Shown piece by piece: positions 1 through 9,707 of a DNA stretch of 13,709 nt; position 1 is the stretch's first letter; each line of letters starts with the position of its first letter. The notes beneath the pieces were generated by a model. The model did no database searches, was not told where the DNA came from, and saw nothing but the letters and a program-made list of their open reading frames with translations. Both the position numbers and the translations under genes were made by a program. The stretch is from assembly GCA_023459095.1 (NCBI GenBank), contig JAEWVQ010000322.1:1-13709 (forward strand), in the 5' to 3' direction. Source of the stretch: Pseudomonadota bacterium. GTDB taxonomy: Bacteria; Pseudomonadota; Gammaproteobacteria; Burkholderiales; Rhodocyclaceae.

Positions 1-20
1 GGCCTGCGCGGGCCGCGGCG

Positions 21-1784
21 ATGCTGGCCGGCGGTCGGTTGCGGCTGCCGCCGCTCCTCGTGCGCCGCCGCGCCCCCGACCTCACCTATGCCGCCGACGA
101 TCGCCCGCCCGCGGTCGCGCTCGCCACCCTCGCGCTGCAGCACGCGGCCACCGCGCTCGCGTTGCTCGCGTACGTACTCGCCGCGGCGAAGATCGCCGGT
201 CTGTCGGCGGAGGCCACGCGCGCGCTGGTGTCGGCTTCGATCCTGTCGATGGCGGCGGCGACCGCGCTGCAGTCGTTCGGCGGGCGCTTCGGCAGCGGCA
301 CGCTGCTGGTGCATATTCCGCACCCGTTCATGCTGGTGTTCGCCGCCGCGGCGATGGCGAGCGACGGCCCGGGGGCGATGGTGACGATTGCCGTCGTCGC
401 CGGCATCGTCCATCTGATCGCGGGCAAGATCATGCCGCTGCTGCGCGCGCTGTTCCCGCCCACGGTGGCGGGCGTGGTGGTGTGCATGGCGGGGCTGTCG
501 CTGATCGCCTCGGCGCTGCAGCACGCCCTCGGGCTCGATGCGCGCTTCGCCATCGACGGCCCCAGCCTGCTGATCTCGGGGGTGAGCTTCGGCGTCATCG
601 TCGGCCTGTCGGTGTGGGGCGGGCGCCAGTTGAAGCTGCTCGGCCTGCTCGCCGGGGTCGCCGCCGGCGTGGCGGCGGCCGCGCTCGCCGGGCGCCTGGG
701 CGGTGGCGAGCTGCTTGCCGCAGCGCCGGTGCTCGGTCTGCCGTCGATCGCGGCGCCGGTGTTCGGCGTCGATCCGGGCATCCTCGCCGCGGTCGTCATC
801 ATCATGCTGCTGAGCGAGCTCGACACCGTGGGCAGCGTGGTGATCATGCACAAGATGGACGATGCCGACTGGCGCCGCGCCGACATGAAGATGGTCAGCG
901 GCGGCATTCGCGCCAACGGCCTCGGCGATCTGGTCGGCGCGCTGTTCGGCGGCTTTCCGACCTCGACCTCGTCGGCCAACATCGCGCTCTGCCACGCCAC
1001 GCGCTCGACCGCGCGCCGCGTCGGCCTCGCCACCGCCGCGCTGCTCGCCGCGGTCGCCTTCCTGCCCCAGGTCACCGTGGCGCTGACCCTGATTCCGGAG
1101 CCGGTGCTGGGCGCGGTCGAGCTCTATGCCGCGGTCTTCCTCATCGTCTCCGGGATCGAGCTGATCGCCTCGCGCGCGCTCGACAGCCGCGGCGTGTTCA
1201 TGGTCGGGCTGTCGTTCGCGCTCGGCGTCGGCATCATGCTGATGCCGGCGGTCGCCGGCCATGCGCCGCAGTCGTTGCAGTTTCTGCTCGGCAGCGGCTT
1301 CATCGTCGCCGGGGTGTGCGCGATCGGGCTCAATCTGCTGTTCCGCATCGGCACCGCGCGTCGCGCCAGCCAGAGCTTCGCCGCCGACGAGGCGGCGAGC
1401 ACCCAGGCCATCATCGATTTCGTCGAGACCCGCGGCGCGGCGTGGGCGGCGCGCCGCGACGTGGTGACGCGCGCAGCGATGGCGGCGCTCGAGGCGGCGG
1501 AAGCGATCCGCGCCGCAGGCGGCCGCCGGCTGCTCGCGATCGCCGGCAGTTTCGACGAATTCAACCTCGACATCGAGCTGCGCCATGCCGGCCCGCCGCT
1601 CGCCCTCGGCGCCACCGCGGGCGCCGGGCTCGAGGGCCTGCTCGATGGCGAGGAGGGCGACGACCGCGACATCGACGCCGCGCTCGCCAGCCTCTCCGGC
1701 GTGCTGCTGCGCCACCTCGCCGACCGGACCACGGTCGGCGAGCGCGACGGCTGCGCCTTCCTGCGCCTGCATTTCGCCCATTGA
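21..1784 (+). CDS. NCS2-family (xanthine/uracil permease-like) transporter with C-terminal ATPase-like domain
   Basis: This is a predicted inner-membrane transporter of the nucleobase:cation symporter-2 family. Visible family features are the N-terminal DLTYAADDRPP stretch (20-30), the QH pair in TM1 (40-41), and the loop/TM10 signature GDLVGALFGGFPTSTSSAN (302-320). About 12-14 hydrophobic segments lie between residues 33 and 443. Residues ~455-587 form a soluble tail absent from ordinary ~450-residue members. Its order (helix with EAAEAI, strand-rich FNLDIELRHAGPPL, then SLSGVLLRHLADRTTVGERDG and LRLHF) resembles an RsbW-type HATPase fold. Substrate is uncertain because the TM10 position normally Glu/Gln is Ala319. 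The start is uncertain: no Shine-Dalgarno precedes the ATG and the frame stays open to the window edge, so translation may begin upstream. A 197-nt gap separates it from mobB, so a shared transcript is doubtful. Family assignment is secure; specificity and tail function are inferred. Confidence 0.85.
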   Translation: MLAGGRLRLPPLLVRRRAPDLTYAADDRPPAVALATLALQHAATALALLAYVLAAAKIAGLSAEATRALVSASILSMAAATALQSFGGRFGSGTLLVHIPHPFMLVFAAAAMASDGPGAMVTIAVVAGIVHLIAGKIMPLLRALFPPTVAGVVVCMAGLSLIASALQHALGLDARFAIDGPSLLISGVSFGVIVGLSVWGGRQLKLLGLLAGVAAGVAAAALAGRLGGGELLAAAPVLGLPSIAAPVFGVDPGILAAVVIIMLLSELDTVGSVVIMHKMDDADWRRADMKMVSGGIRANGLGDLVGALFGGFPTSTSSANIALCHATRSTARRVGLATAALLAAVAFLPQVTVALTLIPEPVLGAVELYAAVFLIVSGIELIASRALDSRGVFMVGLSFALGVGIMLMPAVAGHAPQSLQFLLGSGFIVAGVCAIGLNLLFRIGTARRASQSFAADEAASTQAIIDFVETRGAAWAARRDVVTRAAMAALEAAEAIRAAGGRRLLAIAGSFDEFNLDIELRHAGPPLALGATAGAGLEGLLDGEEGDDRDIDAALASLSGVLLRHLADRTTVGERDGCAFLRLHFAH

Positions 1785-1892
1785 CCAGGGTGGGCGAGGA
1801 GGGCCGGCGGTAGCCTGGTCGTGCTTGCTGGCGACGGTGGGCCGTTCAGGAGGCGTCCGGCGAGAGGGGCGATCCGGGGCGTTGCGGAGGTA

Positions 1893-1953
1893 GCCTGGCT
1901 TGCCCCGGCAAAGGGCAGGCCGTCGCCGCTTGGGGTATGCTCTGCCTCCCCAA
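1893..1953 (+). other. Possible structured leader upstream of mobB
   Basis: Two hairpins can be drawn in the spacer before mobB. The first has outer arms GCCTG (1893-1897) and CAGGC (1916-1920) enclosing inner TTGC/GCAA. The second has TTGGGG (1930-1935) and CCCCAA (1948-1953) around a 12-nt loop that includes TATGCT (1936-1941), which could alternatively be a weak -10 box. No U-tract follows either hairpin, so a terminator is unlikely. The 10-mer GGTAGCCTGG occurs at 1809-1818 and again at 1889-1898. The function is unknown and chance pairing is possible at this G+C content. Confidence 0.25.
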
Positions 1954-1981
1954 CATGAAGAGGCCCTGACGGCGCGACGCG

Positions 1982-2470
1982 ATGAAAGTCTTCGGTATTG
2001 CGGGCTGGTCTGGATCGGGCAAGACCACCCTGGTGGAGAAGCTGATCCCGGTGTTTACCCGCCGCGGGCTGCGCGTATCGGTGATCAAGCACGCCCACCA
2101 CGGTTTCGATCTCGACCGCCCGGGCAAGGACTCCTGGCGCCATCGCGAAGCGGGCGCCAGCCAGGTGCTGATGCTGTCGAACGAGCGCTGGGTGCTGATG
2201 CACGAGCTGCGCGACCGTCCCGAGCCCACGCTCGACGAGCAGCTGCGCCTGCTCGCGCCCTGCGATCTGGTGCTGATCGAGGGCTACAAGGCCGCCGCCG
2301 TGCCCAAGGTCGAAATCCACCGGCCATCCCACGGCAAGCCGCCGCTGTGGCCGGAGAACCCCCATGTGGTGGCGGTGGCGAGCGATGCCGCGCTCGACTG
2401 CCCGCTGCCCGTGCTGCCGCTCAACGACGCCGAGGCGATCGCCGGCTTCATTCTCGGCTTCAAACCGTAA
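1982..2470 (+). CDS. mobB: Molybdopterin-guanine dinucleotide biosynthesis protein MobB
   Basis: MobB is a small P-loop GTP-binding protein that works with MobA when GMP is attached to molybdopterin to make the bis-MGD cofactor of DMSO-reductase-family enzymes; it is accessory rather than essential in E. coli. The 162-residue product begins MKVFGIAGWSGSGKTT, placing the Walker A motif (GWSGSGKTT) at residues 8-16. It also has the family stretch VSVIKHAHHGFDLD and the LVLIEGYK segment expected after the Walker B strand. Length is normal. An in-frame stop at 1967-1969 rules out a much earlier start. No strong Shine-Dalgarno is visible. It is the first gene of the mobB-moeA-moaD-moaE run, with moeA starting 14 nt downstream. 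No mobA is seen in the window. Confidence 0.93.
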   Translation: MKVFGIAGWSGSGKTTLVEKLIPVFTRRGLRVSVIKHAHHGFDLDRPGKDSWRHREAGASQVLMLSNERWVLMHELRDRPEPTLDEQLRLLAPCDLVLIEGYKAAAVPKVEIHRPSHGKPPLWPENPHVVAVASDAALDCPLPVLPLNDAEAIAGFILGFKP

Positions 2471-2484
2471 ATTTCGGAATCACC

Positions 2485-3690
2485 ATGAACAACGCCATGC
2501 TTTCGTTCGACGACGCCCGCGAACAACTGCTCGGCTTCGCGCGCGCGGTGCGCGAGGTCGAGCAGATCGACACCATGATGGCCGCCGGCCGCGTGCTCGC
2601 GGTGACGCAGCACTCGCCGCTCGCGCAGCCGCCGATGGACAACTCGGCGATGGACGGTTACGCCGTGCGCGTGGCCGACGTGCCCGCCGCCGGCACCCGC
2701 CTGTCGGTGAGCCAGCGCATTCCGGCCGGCAGCGTCGGCAGCGCGCTCGAGCCCGGCACCGCGGCGCGCATCTTCACCGGCGCGCCGCTGCCCGCGGGGG
2801 CGGATGCGGTGGTGATGCAGGAGCTGTGCGAGCACGACGGCGACGCGGTCATCATCAACCACCGGCCGCAGGCCGGCGAGGCGGTGCGCCGCGCCGGCGA
2901 GGACATCGCGCTCGGCGCCGAGATCCTTGCCCAGGGGCTGCGTCTGCGCCCGCAGGAACTGGCGCTCGCCGCCTCCGTCGGCCTCGCTCAGCTGCCGGTG
3001 TTCCGGCGCCTGCGGGTGGCGGTGTTCTCCACCGGCAGCGAGCTGGTGATGCCGGGCGAGCCGCTGCCGCCGGGCGGCATCTACAACTCCAACCGCTTCA
3101 TGTTGCGCGCGCTGCTCGCCGAGCTCGGCTGCGAAGTCGCCGATTTCGGCATCGTCCCCGACAATCTGGCGCAGACCCGCGCGGTGCTGCGCGAGGCCGC
3201 GCAGGGCCACGACCTCATCCTCACCAGCGGCGGCGTGTCGGTGGGCGAGGAGGATCACGTCAAGCCCGCAGTCGAGGCCGAAGGCAGCCTTGACCTATGG
3301 AAGATCGCGATGAAGCCGGGCAAGCCGCTCGCCTACGGGCGCGTGCATGGCGCGGCCTTCATCGGCCTGCCGGGCAACCCGGTGTCGAGCTTCGTCACCT
3401 TCCTGCTCATGGTGCGGCCCTTCATTCTGGCGAGCCAGGGCGTGAGCGAGGTCGCGCCGCAGGCGATGACGCTGCGCGCCGATTTCGACTGGCCGCGCCC
3501 CGACCGCCGCCGCGAGTTCCTGCGCGCGCGCATGAACGCGCAGGGGGGCGTCGAGCTGTTTCCGAACCAGGGCGCGGCCGCGCTCGGATCGACGACCTGG
3601 GCCAACGGCCTGGTCGATATCCCCGCCGGCACCGCGGTGGCGCGCGGCGAGGCGGTGCGCTTCCTGCCTTATGGCGACTTGCTACACTGA
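2485..3690 (+). CDS. moeA: Molybdopterin molybdenumtransferase MoeA
   Basis: MoeA inserts molybdate into adenylylated molybdopterin, the last common step of Moco synthesis, in the cytoplasm. The 401-residue protein has normal family length and all expected motifs: PPMDNSAMDGYAV (49-61), the FTGAPLPAGADAVVMQE segment, FSTGSELV, TSGGVSVGEED (247-257) in the MogA-like domain that binds the pterin, and GLPGNPVSS (294-302), followed by the small C-terminal beta domain. The chosen ATG fits the known N terminus. The same frame is open back to 1900, but that upstream part overlaps mobB in another frame and is not credible coding sequence. It lies 14 nt after mobB and 5 nt before moaD, so co-transcription is likely. 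Confidence 0.95.
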   Translation: MNNAMLSFDDAREQLLGFARAVREVEQIDTMMAAGRVLAVTQHSPLAQPPMDNSAMDGYAVRVADVPAAGTRLSVSQRIPAGSVGSALEPGTAARIFTGAPLPAGADAVVMQELCEHDGDAVIINHRPQAGEAVRRAGEDIALGAEILAQGLRLRPQELALAASVGLAQLPVFRRLRVAVFSTGSELVMPGEPLPPGGIYNSNRFMLRALLAELGCEVADFGIVPDNLAQTRAVLREAAQGHDLILTSGGVSVGEEDHVKPAVEAEGSLDLWKIAMKPGKPLAYGRVHGAAFIGLPGNPVSSFVTFLLMVRPFILASQGVSEVAPQAMTLRADFDWPRPDRRREFLRARMNAQGGVELFPNQGAAALGSTTWANGLVDIPAGTAVARGEAVRFLPYGDLLH

Positions 3691-3695
3691 ACACC

Positions 3696-3950
3696 ATGAA
3701 CGTGAAGATTCTCTATTTCGCCAGCCTGCGTGAGGCGGTCGGCGTTGCCGAGGAAGAGTTCGCGCTCCCCGCGGGCATCGCCAGCGTCGGTGCCTTGCGC
3801 GCGCACCTGGCGGCGCGCGGCGAGGGCTGGGCGGCGCTCGATGAGGGGCGCAATGTGCGCGCGGCGGTCAATCAGCGCATGGCGCGCGCCGAGGCGCCGG
3901 TGCAGGGGGGCGACGAAATCGCCTTCTTCCCGCCGGTGACGGGGGGCTGA
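3696..3950 (+). CDS. moaD: Molybdopterin synthase sulfur-carrier subunit MoaD
   Basis: MoaD is the ubiquitin-fold small subunit of molybdopterin synthase. Its C-terminal glycine is adenylated by MoeB, converted to a thiocarboxylate and inserted into MoaE, where it donates the dithiolene sulfurs to precursor Z. The 84-residue product starts MNVKILYFASLREAVG, typical of the family, carries the GGDEIAFFPPVTGG tail, and ends in the required Gly-Gly (83-84). Both length and terminus are intact. It starts 5 nt after the moeA stop and ends 3 nt before moaE, so translational coupling is likely. The initiation region has no strong Shine-Dalgarno sequence. Confidence 0.95.
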   Translation: MNVKILYFASLREAVGVAEEEFALPAGIASVGALRAHLAARGEGWAALDEGRNVRAAVNQRMARAEAPVQGGDEIAFFPPVTGG

Positions 3951-3953
3951 GCG

Positions 3954-4451
3954 ATGGCGGAAGCGAGCAGGGCGGCCACGCCGGCCACGCCGGCCACCGC
4001 TGTGGCGGTGAGCGTGCAGGCGGCCGATTTCGACGTCGGCGCCGAGATTGCCGCGCTCTCCGCCGGGCGTGCCGAGGTCGGCGCGGTGGCGAGCTTCGTC
4101 GGTCTGGTGCGCGACATCAACGACGGCAGCGGGGTGTCGGCGATGACCCTGGAGCACTATCCGGGGATGACCGAGCAGGCCCTCGCCGACATCGTCGCCG
4201 AGGCCGGCCGGCGCTGGGCGCTGCGCGCGGTGCGGGTGATTCATCGCCACGGGCGGCTGCTGCCGGGCGAGCGCATCGTGTTCGTCGGCGTCGCTGGTGC
4301 GCATCGCGGCGAGTCCTTCGCCGCCTGCGAATTCATCATGGACTACCTGAAGACCCGGGCGCCGTTCTGGAAACGCGAGGAGACGCCCGCCGGTGCGCGC
4401 TGGGTCGACGCGCGCGAATCCGACGACGGCGCCGCGGCGCGCTGGGCGTAG
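3954..4451 (+). CDS. moaE: Molybdopterin synthase catalytic subunit MoaE
   Basis: MoaE is the large subunit of molybdopterin synthase, a MoaD2-MoaE2 heterotetramer that converts precursor Z (cPMP) to molybdopterin. The conserved core is present: GAVASFVGLVRDIN, LEHYPGMTE, IHRHGRLLPGE, and MDYLKTRAPFWKRE with the two active-site lysines at 133 and 140 (E. coli 119 and 126). The product is 165 residues, about 15 longer than E. coli MoaE. The excess is an N-terminal Ala/Thr/Pro-rich stretch (ATPATPATA) encoded by three tandem 9-nt units at 3973-3999. That stretch may be a disordered tail, or the true start may be a later GTG near residue 17-19. A G-run in the end of moaD could serve as ribosome-binding site. 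It is the last gene of the Moco run. Confidence 0.94.
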   Translation: MAEASRAATPATPATAVAVSVQAADFDVGAEIAALSAGRAEVGAVASFVGLVRDINDGSGVSAMTLEHYPGMTEQALADIVAEAGRRWALRAVRVIHRHGRLLPGERIVFVGVAGAHRGESFAACEFIMDYLKTRAPFWKREETPAGARWVDARESDDGAAARWA

Positions 4452-4529
4452 GCGCAGAGCGCGCGCCAGCGCGCAACCGTTGCTGCCCGGCCTGCGTGCG
4501 GCACCGATCCGTATTGGAGACAAGGGCTT

Positions 4530-6239
4530 ATGCACGCGCTTTTCGGGAGCCTCCGAAATCGCCTGGTATTGCTGTTCGGCGCGTCGATCCTGCTGATCGG
4601 GCTGCCGACCTACCTGTATATCGACAACATCTACACGCAGCGTGCGCTGGCGGAGAAGGGCGAACGCCTGAACGGCCTGGCGACGGCGGTGGCGGCGGTA
4701 CTCGCCGAGGATCTGCGCGAGCGCCAGCGTGAGATCACGCTGCTTGCGGAGTCGCCGCTGCTGACCCGCAATACGCTCGACGGCGAGGCCTTCGCCAGCG
4801 TGCTCGACCGCCTCAAGCGCTCCTATCCGCATTACAGCTGGATCGGCCTCGCCGATCGTGACGGCCAGGTGCGGGTGGCGACCGGCGGCCTGCTGGTCGG
4901 TGCCAGCGTGGCGCAGCGCCCCTGGTTCATCAACGGCTTGAACGGGCCTTTCGTCGGCGATCTGCACGAGGCCGTGCTGCTCAGCCGCCACCTGCCGCCA
5001 CGGCCCGATGGCGCGGCGATCCGCTTCATCGACTTCACCGCGCCGGTGCGCGGCGCAGATGGCGCGTTGCGCGGCGTGCTCGCCGCGCACGCGCACTGGG
5101 ACTGGGTGGAGGAGGTGATTGCCGCGATCCGGCCGCAGTGGGCGCAGGGCGCGGGCGTCGAGCTGCTGCTGGTGAGTCGCGAGGGCAAGGTGATCCACGC
5201 CGACGGCGCGGGCGCCCCCGCCGCGGTGCCGTCCGGCCTCGTCGCCGATGGCGTGTTCGCCGCCGGCGCCTGGCCCGACGGAGTGCATTACGGTGCAGTG
5301 GCCGCCGCGGTGCGCGAGCCGCTGCCCGGGCAGGCGCTGGGCTGGCGGGTGGTGGTGCGTCAGCCGCTGGAGCGCATGCTCGCCGATGTCCTCACCCTCA
5401 AGCGCACGCTGATCGCGTTCAAGCTGGTGGCGGCGGGCGCGCTGCTCGTGTTGATCTGGTGGGGCGCGTCGCGCATGAGCCGGCCGATCGAGGAGCTTGC
5501 GCGCTTTTCGCGCCGGGTGGAGGAGGGCGATCCGCATGCCGGACTCGCGCTTGGCGACGGCCGCGGCGAGGTCGCCGAGGTGCAGGCGCTGTCGCGCGCG
5601 GTGCGGGGCATGGCGCGCACGCTGATCGAGCACGGCCAGGCACTCGAGCGCAGCAACCAGGAGCTCGAGCGCAAGGTCGCGGAACGCACACGGGAGCTCG
5701 AGCGCCTGCGTTTCGAGGCCGAGCTGCAGGCGCGCACCGATCCGCTCACGAGCCTGCCCAACCGCCGGGCGTTCTACGAAGGCGCGGGCAAGCTGCTGCG
5801 GCTCGCCTCGCGCACCGGCGATCCGCTCGCCCTGATCATGCTCGACATCGACTTTTTCAAGCGTGTGAACGACACCTGGGGGCACGACGCCGGCGATCGG
5901 GTGCTGATCGAGGTCGCCGCGCAGATCGCCGACTGCGCGCGCGACAGCGACCTGCCGGTGCGGCTCGGCGGCGAGGAGTTTGCGGTGTTGCTGCCGGGCA
6001 CCGATGCCGCAGGCGCGCGCCACTTTGCCGAGCGCCTGCGGCAGAAGATCGCCGCGCTCGAAATCGTGGTCGACGACGAGGTGCTGCAGGTCACGTCCAG
6101 TTTCGGGGTCGCCTGCAGCGCAGGGGCCCAGGCCGACATCGAGGACTTGCTGCAGCGCAGCGACGCGGCGCTCTACCGTTCCAAGGCGGAAGGGCGCAAC
6201 CGCGTGACCGTAGGTGGTGAGGCGGCGTTCAGCGGCTGA
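4530..6239 (+). CDS. Membrane diguanylate cyclase: Cache sensor, HAMP, coiled coil, GGDEF
   Basis: This enzyme is predicted to make cyclic di-GMP from two GTP in response to an extracytoplasmic signal. Domain order in 569 residues: TM1 (~11-31), a periplasmic double-Cache-like sensor (~33-290, including RPWFINGLNGPFVGDLHEA), TM2 (~293-313), HAMP (~312-365), a coiled coil rich in Glu/Arg (~365-400) and a GGDEF domain (~400-565). The active-site motif is GGEEF (480-484). RDSD (471-474) lies exactly five residues upstream and forms the product-inhibition I-site, so the cyclase should be active and feedback-regulated. No EAL domain is present. GGAG at 4515-4518 and AGGG at 4523-4526 are possible Shine-Dalgarno elements. 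It sits 78 nt after moaE with no clear terminator between, so read-through is possible, but nothing ties it to Moco. The ligand is unknown. Confidence 0.93.
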   Translation: MHALFGSLRNRLVLLFGASILLIGLPTYLYIDNIYTQRALAEKGERLNGLATAVAAVLAEDLRERQREITLLAESPLLTRNTLDGEAFASVLDRLKRSYPHYSWIGLADRDGQVRVATGGLLVGASVAQRPWFINGLNGPFVGDLHEAVLLSRHLPPRPDGAAIRFIDFTAPVRGADGALRGVLAAHAHWDWVEEVIAAIRPQWAQGAGVELLLVSREGKVIHADGAGAPAAVPSGLVADGVFAAGAWPDGVHYGAVAAAVREPLPGQALGWRVVVRQPLERMLADVLTLKRTLIAFKLVAAGALLVLIWWGASRMSRPIEELARFSRRVEEGDPHAGLALGDGRGEVAEVQALSRAVRGMARTLIEHGQALERSNQELERKVAERTRELERLRFEAELQARTDPLTSLPNRRAFYEGAGKLLRLASRTGDPLALIMLDIDFFKRVNDTWGHDAGDRVLIEVAAQIADCARDSDLPVRLGGEEFAVLLPGTDAAGARHFAERLRQKIAALEIVVDDEVLQVTSSFGVACSAGAQADIEDLLQRSDAALYRSKAEGRNRVTVGGEAAFSG

Positions 6240-6258
6240 GGGCCGCGCCTCGGTGCGG

Positions 6259-6276
6259 GGCCGGCAGTTGCCGGCC
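6259..6276. repeat. Inverted repeat after the diguanylate cyclase
   Basis: GGCCGGCAGTTGCCGGCC is a perfect inverted repeat lying 20 nt after the diguanylate cyclase stop. It could form a tight hairpin in the plus-strand transcript, but no T-run follows. It may help protect or end that mRNA together with the larger palindrome just downstream. Confidence 0.4.
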
Positions 6277-6312
6277 GAAAACGACTACGGCGCCCGCGGG
6301 CGCCGTAGTCGT
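6277..6312 (-). terminator. Terminator of the phasin gene, possibly bidirectional
   Basis: Positions 6281-6312 are a perfect 32-nt palindrome (arms 6281-6296 and 6297-6312; each arm starts ACGACTACGG when read inward). On the minus strand it follows the phasin stop by 17 nt and is continued by TTTC, giving a short TTTT tract, so it should act as a Rho-independent terminator for phasin. On the plus strand there is no U-tract, but the stem could also stop transcription from the convergent diguanylate cyclase. Confidence 0.75.
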
Positions 6313-6329
6313 GTGGACGGCCGTAGCGC

Positions 6330-6836
6330 TTACTTGCGCGCCTTGGGGATGCCCTGGCTGAAGGCCTGGAAGGCTTCGGCGGAGGCGCGGGTCATCTGCT
6401 CGAAGGCGGCGCGCGTGGTGTCCATCGCCGTCTGCATCGCGCTCATCGCGTTCTGGTCGGTGATCGGCATGCCCTTGAACATCTTCTGCATGGCGTCGAA
6501 CACGTCCTGGCTACCGGTGGTGAGTTGTTCGCCGACGAGCTTGCCGACTTCGGTCTGGGTGCGGGTGGCGACTTCGGCGATCTCGCGCGCGCACGACAGC
6601 ATCTTCTCGGTGGTGGCCTGCGCGTACTGGGTGCGCAGTTCGACGACTTCCTTGGGGTCCTTGACCGTGGCCAGCGCCTTGGCGTTGCTGACGCCCTGTT
6701 CGAACAAGGCCTTGGCGGTGGAAACCTGGATTTCCATGATGCGCTGCGAGTTCTCGATCGAGAGCTGCGCCAGGCGCATCGCGGCCTCAAGGTTCTTCTT
6801 CTGCAGTTCGTTCATTTGTTCTTGCTTGCTAGTCAT
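6330..6836 (-). CDS. phaP: Phasin family protein
   Basis: Phasins are small amphipathic proteins that coat polyhydroxyalkanoate granules and control granule size and number. The 168-residue product is almost entirely helical and Ala/Gln/Glu-rich, has no cysteine-rich or catalytic motif, and fits the PhaP (Phasin_2) pattern: an N-terminal helix (LQKKNLEAAMRLAQLSIENS), then VSTAKALFEQGVSNAKALATVKDP, then a heptad-like stretch VELRTQYAQATTEKMLSCAREIAEVA cited here only in part. It starts 8 nt after a strong GGAGG Shine-Dalgarno (minus strand, 6845-6849), which decides the start. It is a single-gene transcript with its own terminator. Known phasins are regulated by the repressor PhaR; a repeat upstream could be such a site, but that is inference. 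PHA synthase genes are not in the window. Confidence 0.9.
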   Translation of the reverse strand: MTSKQEQMNELQKKNLEAAMRLAQLSIENSQRIMEIQVSTAKALFEQGVSNAKALATVKDPKEVVELRTQYAQATTEKMLSCAREIAEVATRTQTEVGKLVGEQLTTGSQDVFDAMQKMFKGMPITDQNAMSAMQTAMDTTRAAFEQMTRASAEAFQAFSQGIPKARK

Positions 6837-6911
6837 TTTTCATCCTCCAGGCGCGCGGTTGTGTTTGTGCGAGGCTCGCTACGGCATGCCGCTCCCTCAG
6901 CCCCACGGCCA

Positions 6912-6955
6912 AACATAGCACATGACGATGCGTTCCGCAGTGCCGCAAGTGCCGG
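6912..6955 (-). promoter_or_regulatory. Candidate phasin promoter with direct repeat
   Basis: Read on the minus strand, TGCTATGTT (6920 down to 6912) resembles an extended -10 box (TGnTATAAT, hexamer 4 of 6). Upstream of it, where a -35 would lie, AGTGCCG occurs twice at exactly 10-bp spacing (6939-6945 and 6949-6955 on the plus strand). No convincing -35 hexamer is present, which suits a regulated promoter. The repeat could be an operator, perhaps for PhaR, but no binding motif was matched. Confidence 0.35.
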
Positions 6956-7009
6956 ATTCGGGCGCACCGCGCGGCACCAGGTTTTTCGTCGTCGTGGGCG
7001 GCGGCGGGG

Positions 7010-7038
7010 CTTGAAGCCGCCGCAAGTCCGCCCAACAT
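7010..7038 (+). promoter_or_regulatory. Sigma-32 (RpoH) type promoter of clpB
   Basis: CTTGAAG (7010-7016) matches the heat-shock -35 consensus CTTGAAA at six of seven positions. CCCAACAT (7031-7038), after a 14-nt spacer, is a fair match to the -10 CCCCATnT. The expected start would leave a leader of about 25-30 nt before the clpB ATG. The placement in front of a classic RpoH-regulon gene supports the call. A GC-rich inverted repeat (7001-7007 with 7017-7023) overlaps the -35. Confidence 0.75.
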
Positions 7039-7071
7039 AGAGGCCATCGACGATTTCAGGAGGACGCCCCG

Positions 7072-9654
<2,583 letters not shown>

Positions 9655-9707
9655 CCGGCGACGGCCTCGGGCCGGGTCTTCGGCGAGGGGGCCAGCGGTA
9701 GCAAGGA

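Noticed and set aside
1860..1981. Moco riboswitch before mobB
   Set aside because: Hairpins exist, but the conserved Moco-RNA sequence blocks known from the E. coli moaA leader are not recognisable.
1900..2484. Upstream extension of the moeA frame suggesting a MobB-MoeA-like fusion
   Set aside because: The frame overlaps the correctly translated mobB in another frame; MoeA similarity begins at the ATG at 2485.
3680..3688. TGCTACACT as an internal extended -10 promoter for moaD
   Set aside because: It overlaps the moeA stop, has no -35, and would give an almost leaderless moaD; the 5-nt gap indicates an operon.
4461..4474. GCGCGC-CA-GCGCGC hairpin after moaE as terminator
   Set aside because: No T-run follows and such alternating GC palindromes are common in this composition.
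3669..6023. Minus-strand open frame of 784 codons opposite moaD, moaE and the diguanylate cyclase
   Set aside because: It is a GC-rich shadow of well-identified plus-strand genes; the Arg/His/Ala-rich translation shows no domain.
7001..7023. CIRCE/HrcA operator upstream of clpB
   Set aside because: Only the arm-loop geometry is similar; the TTAGCACTC/GAGTGCTAA sequence is absent.
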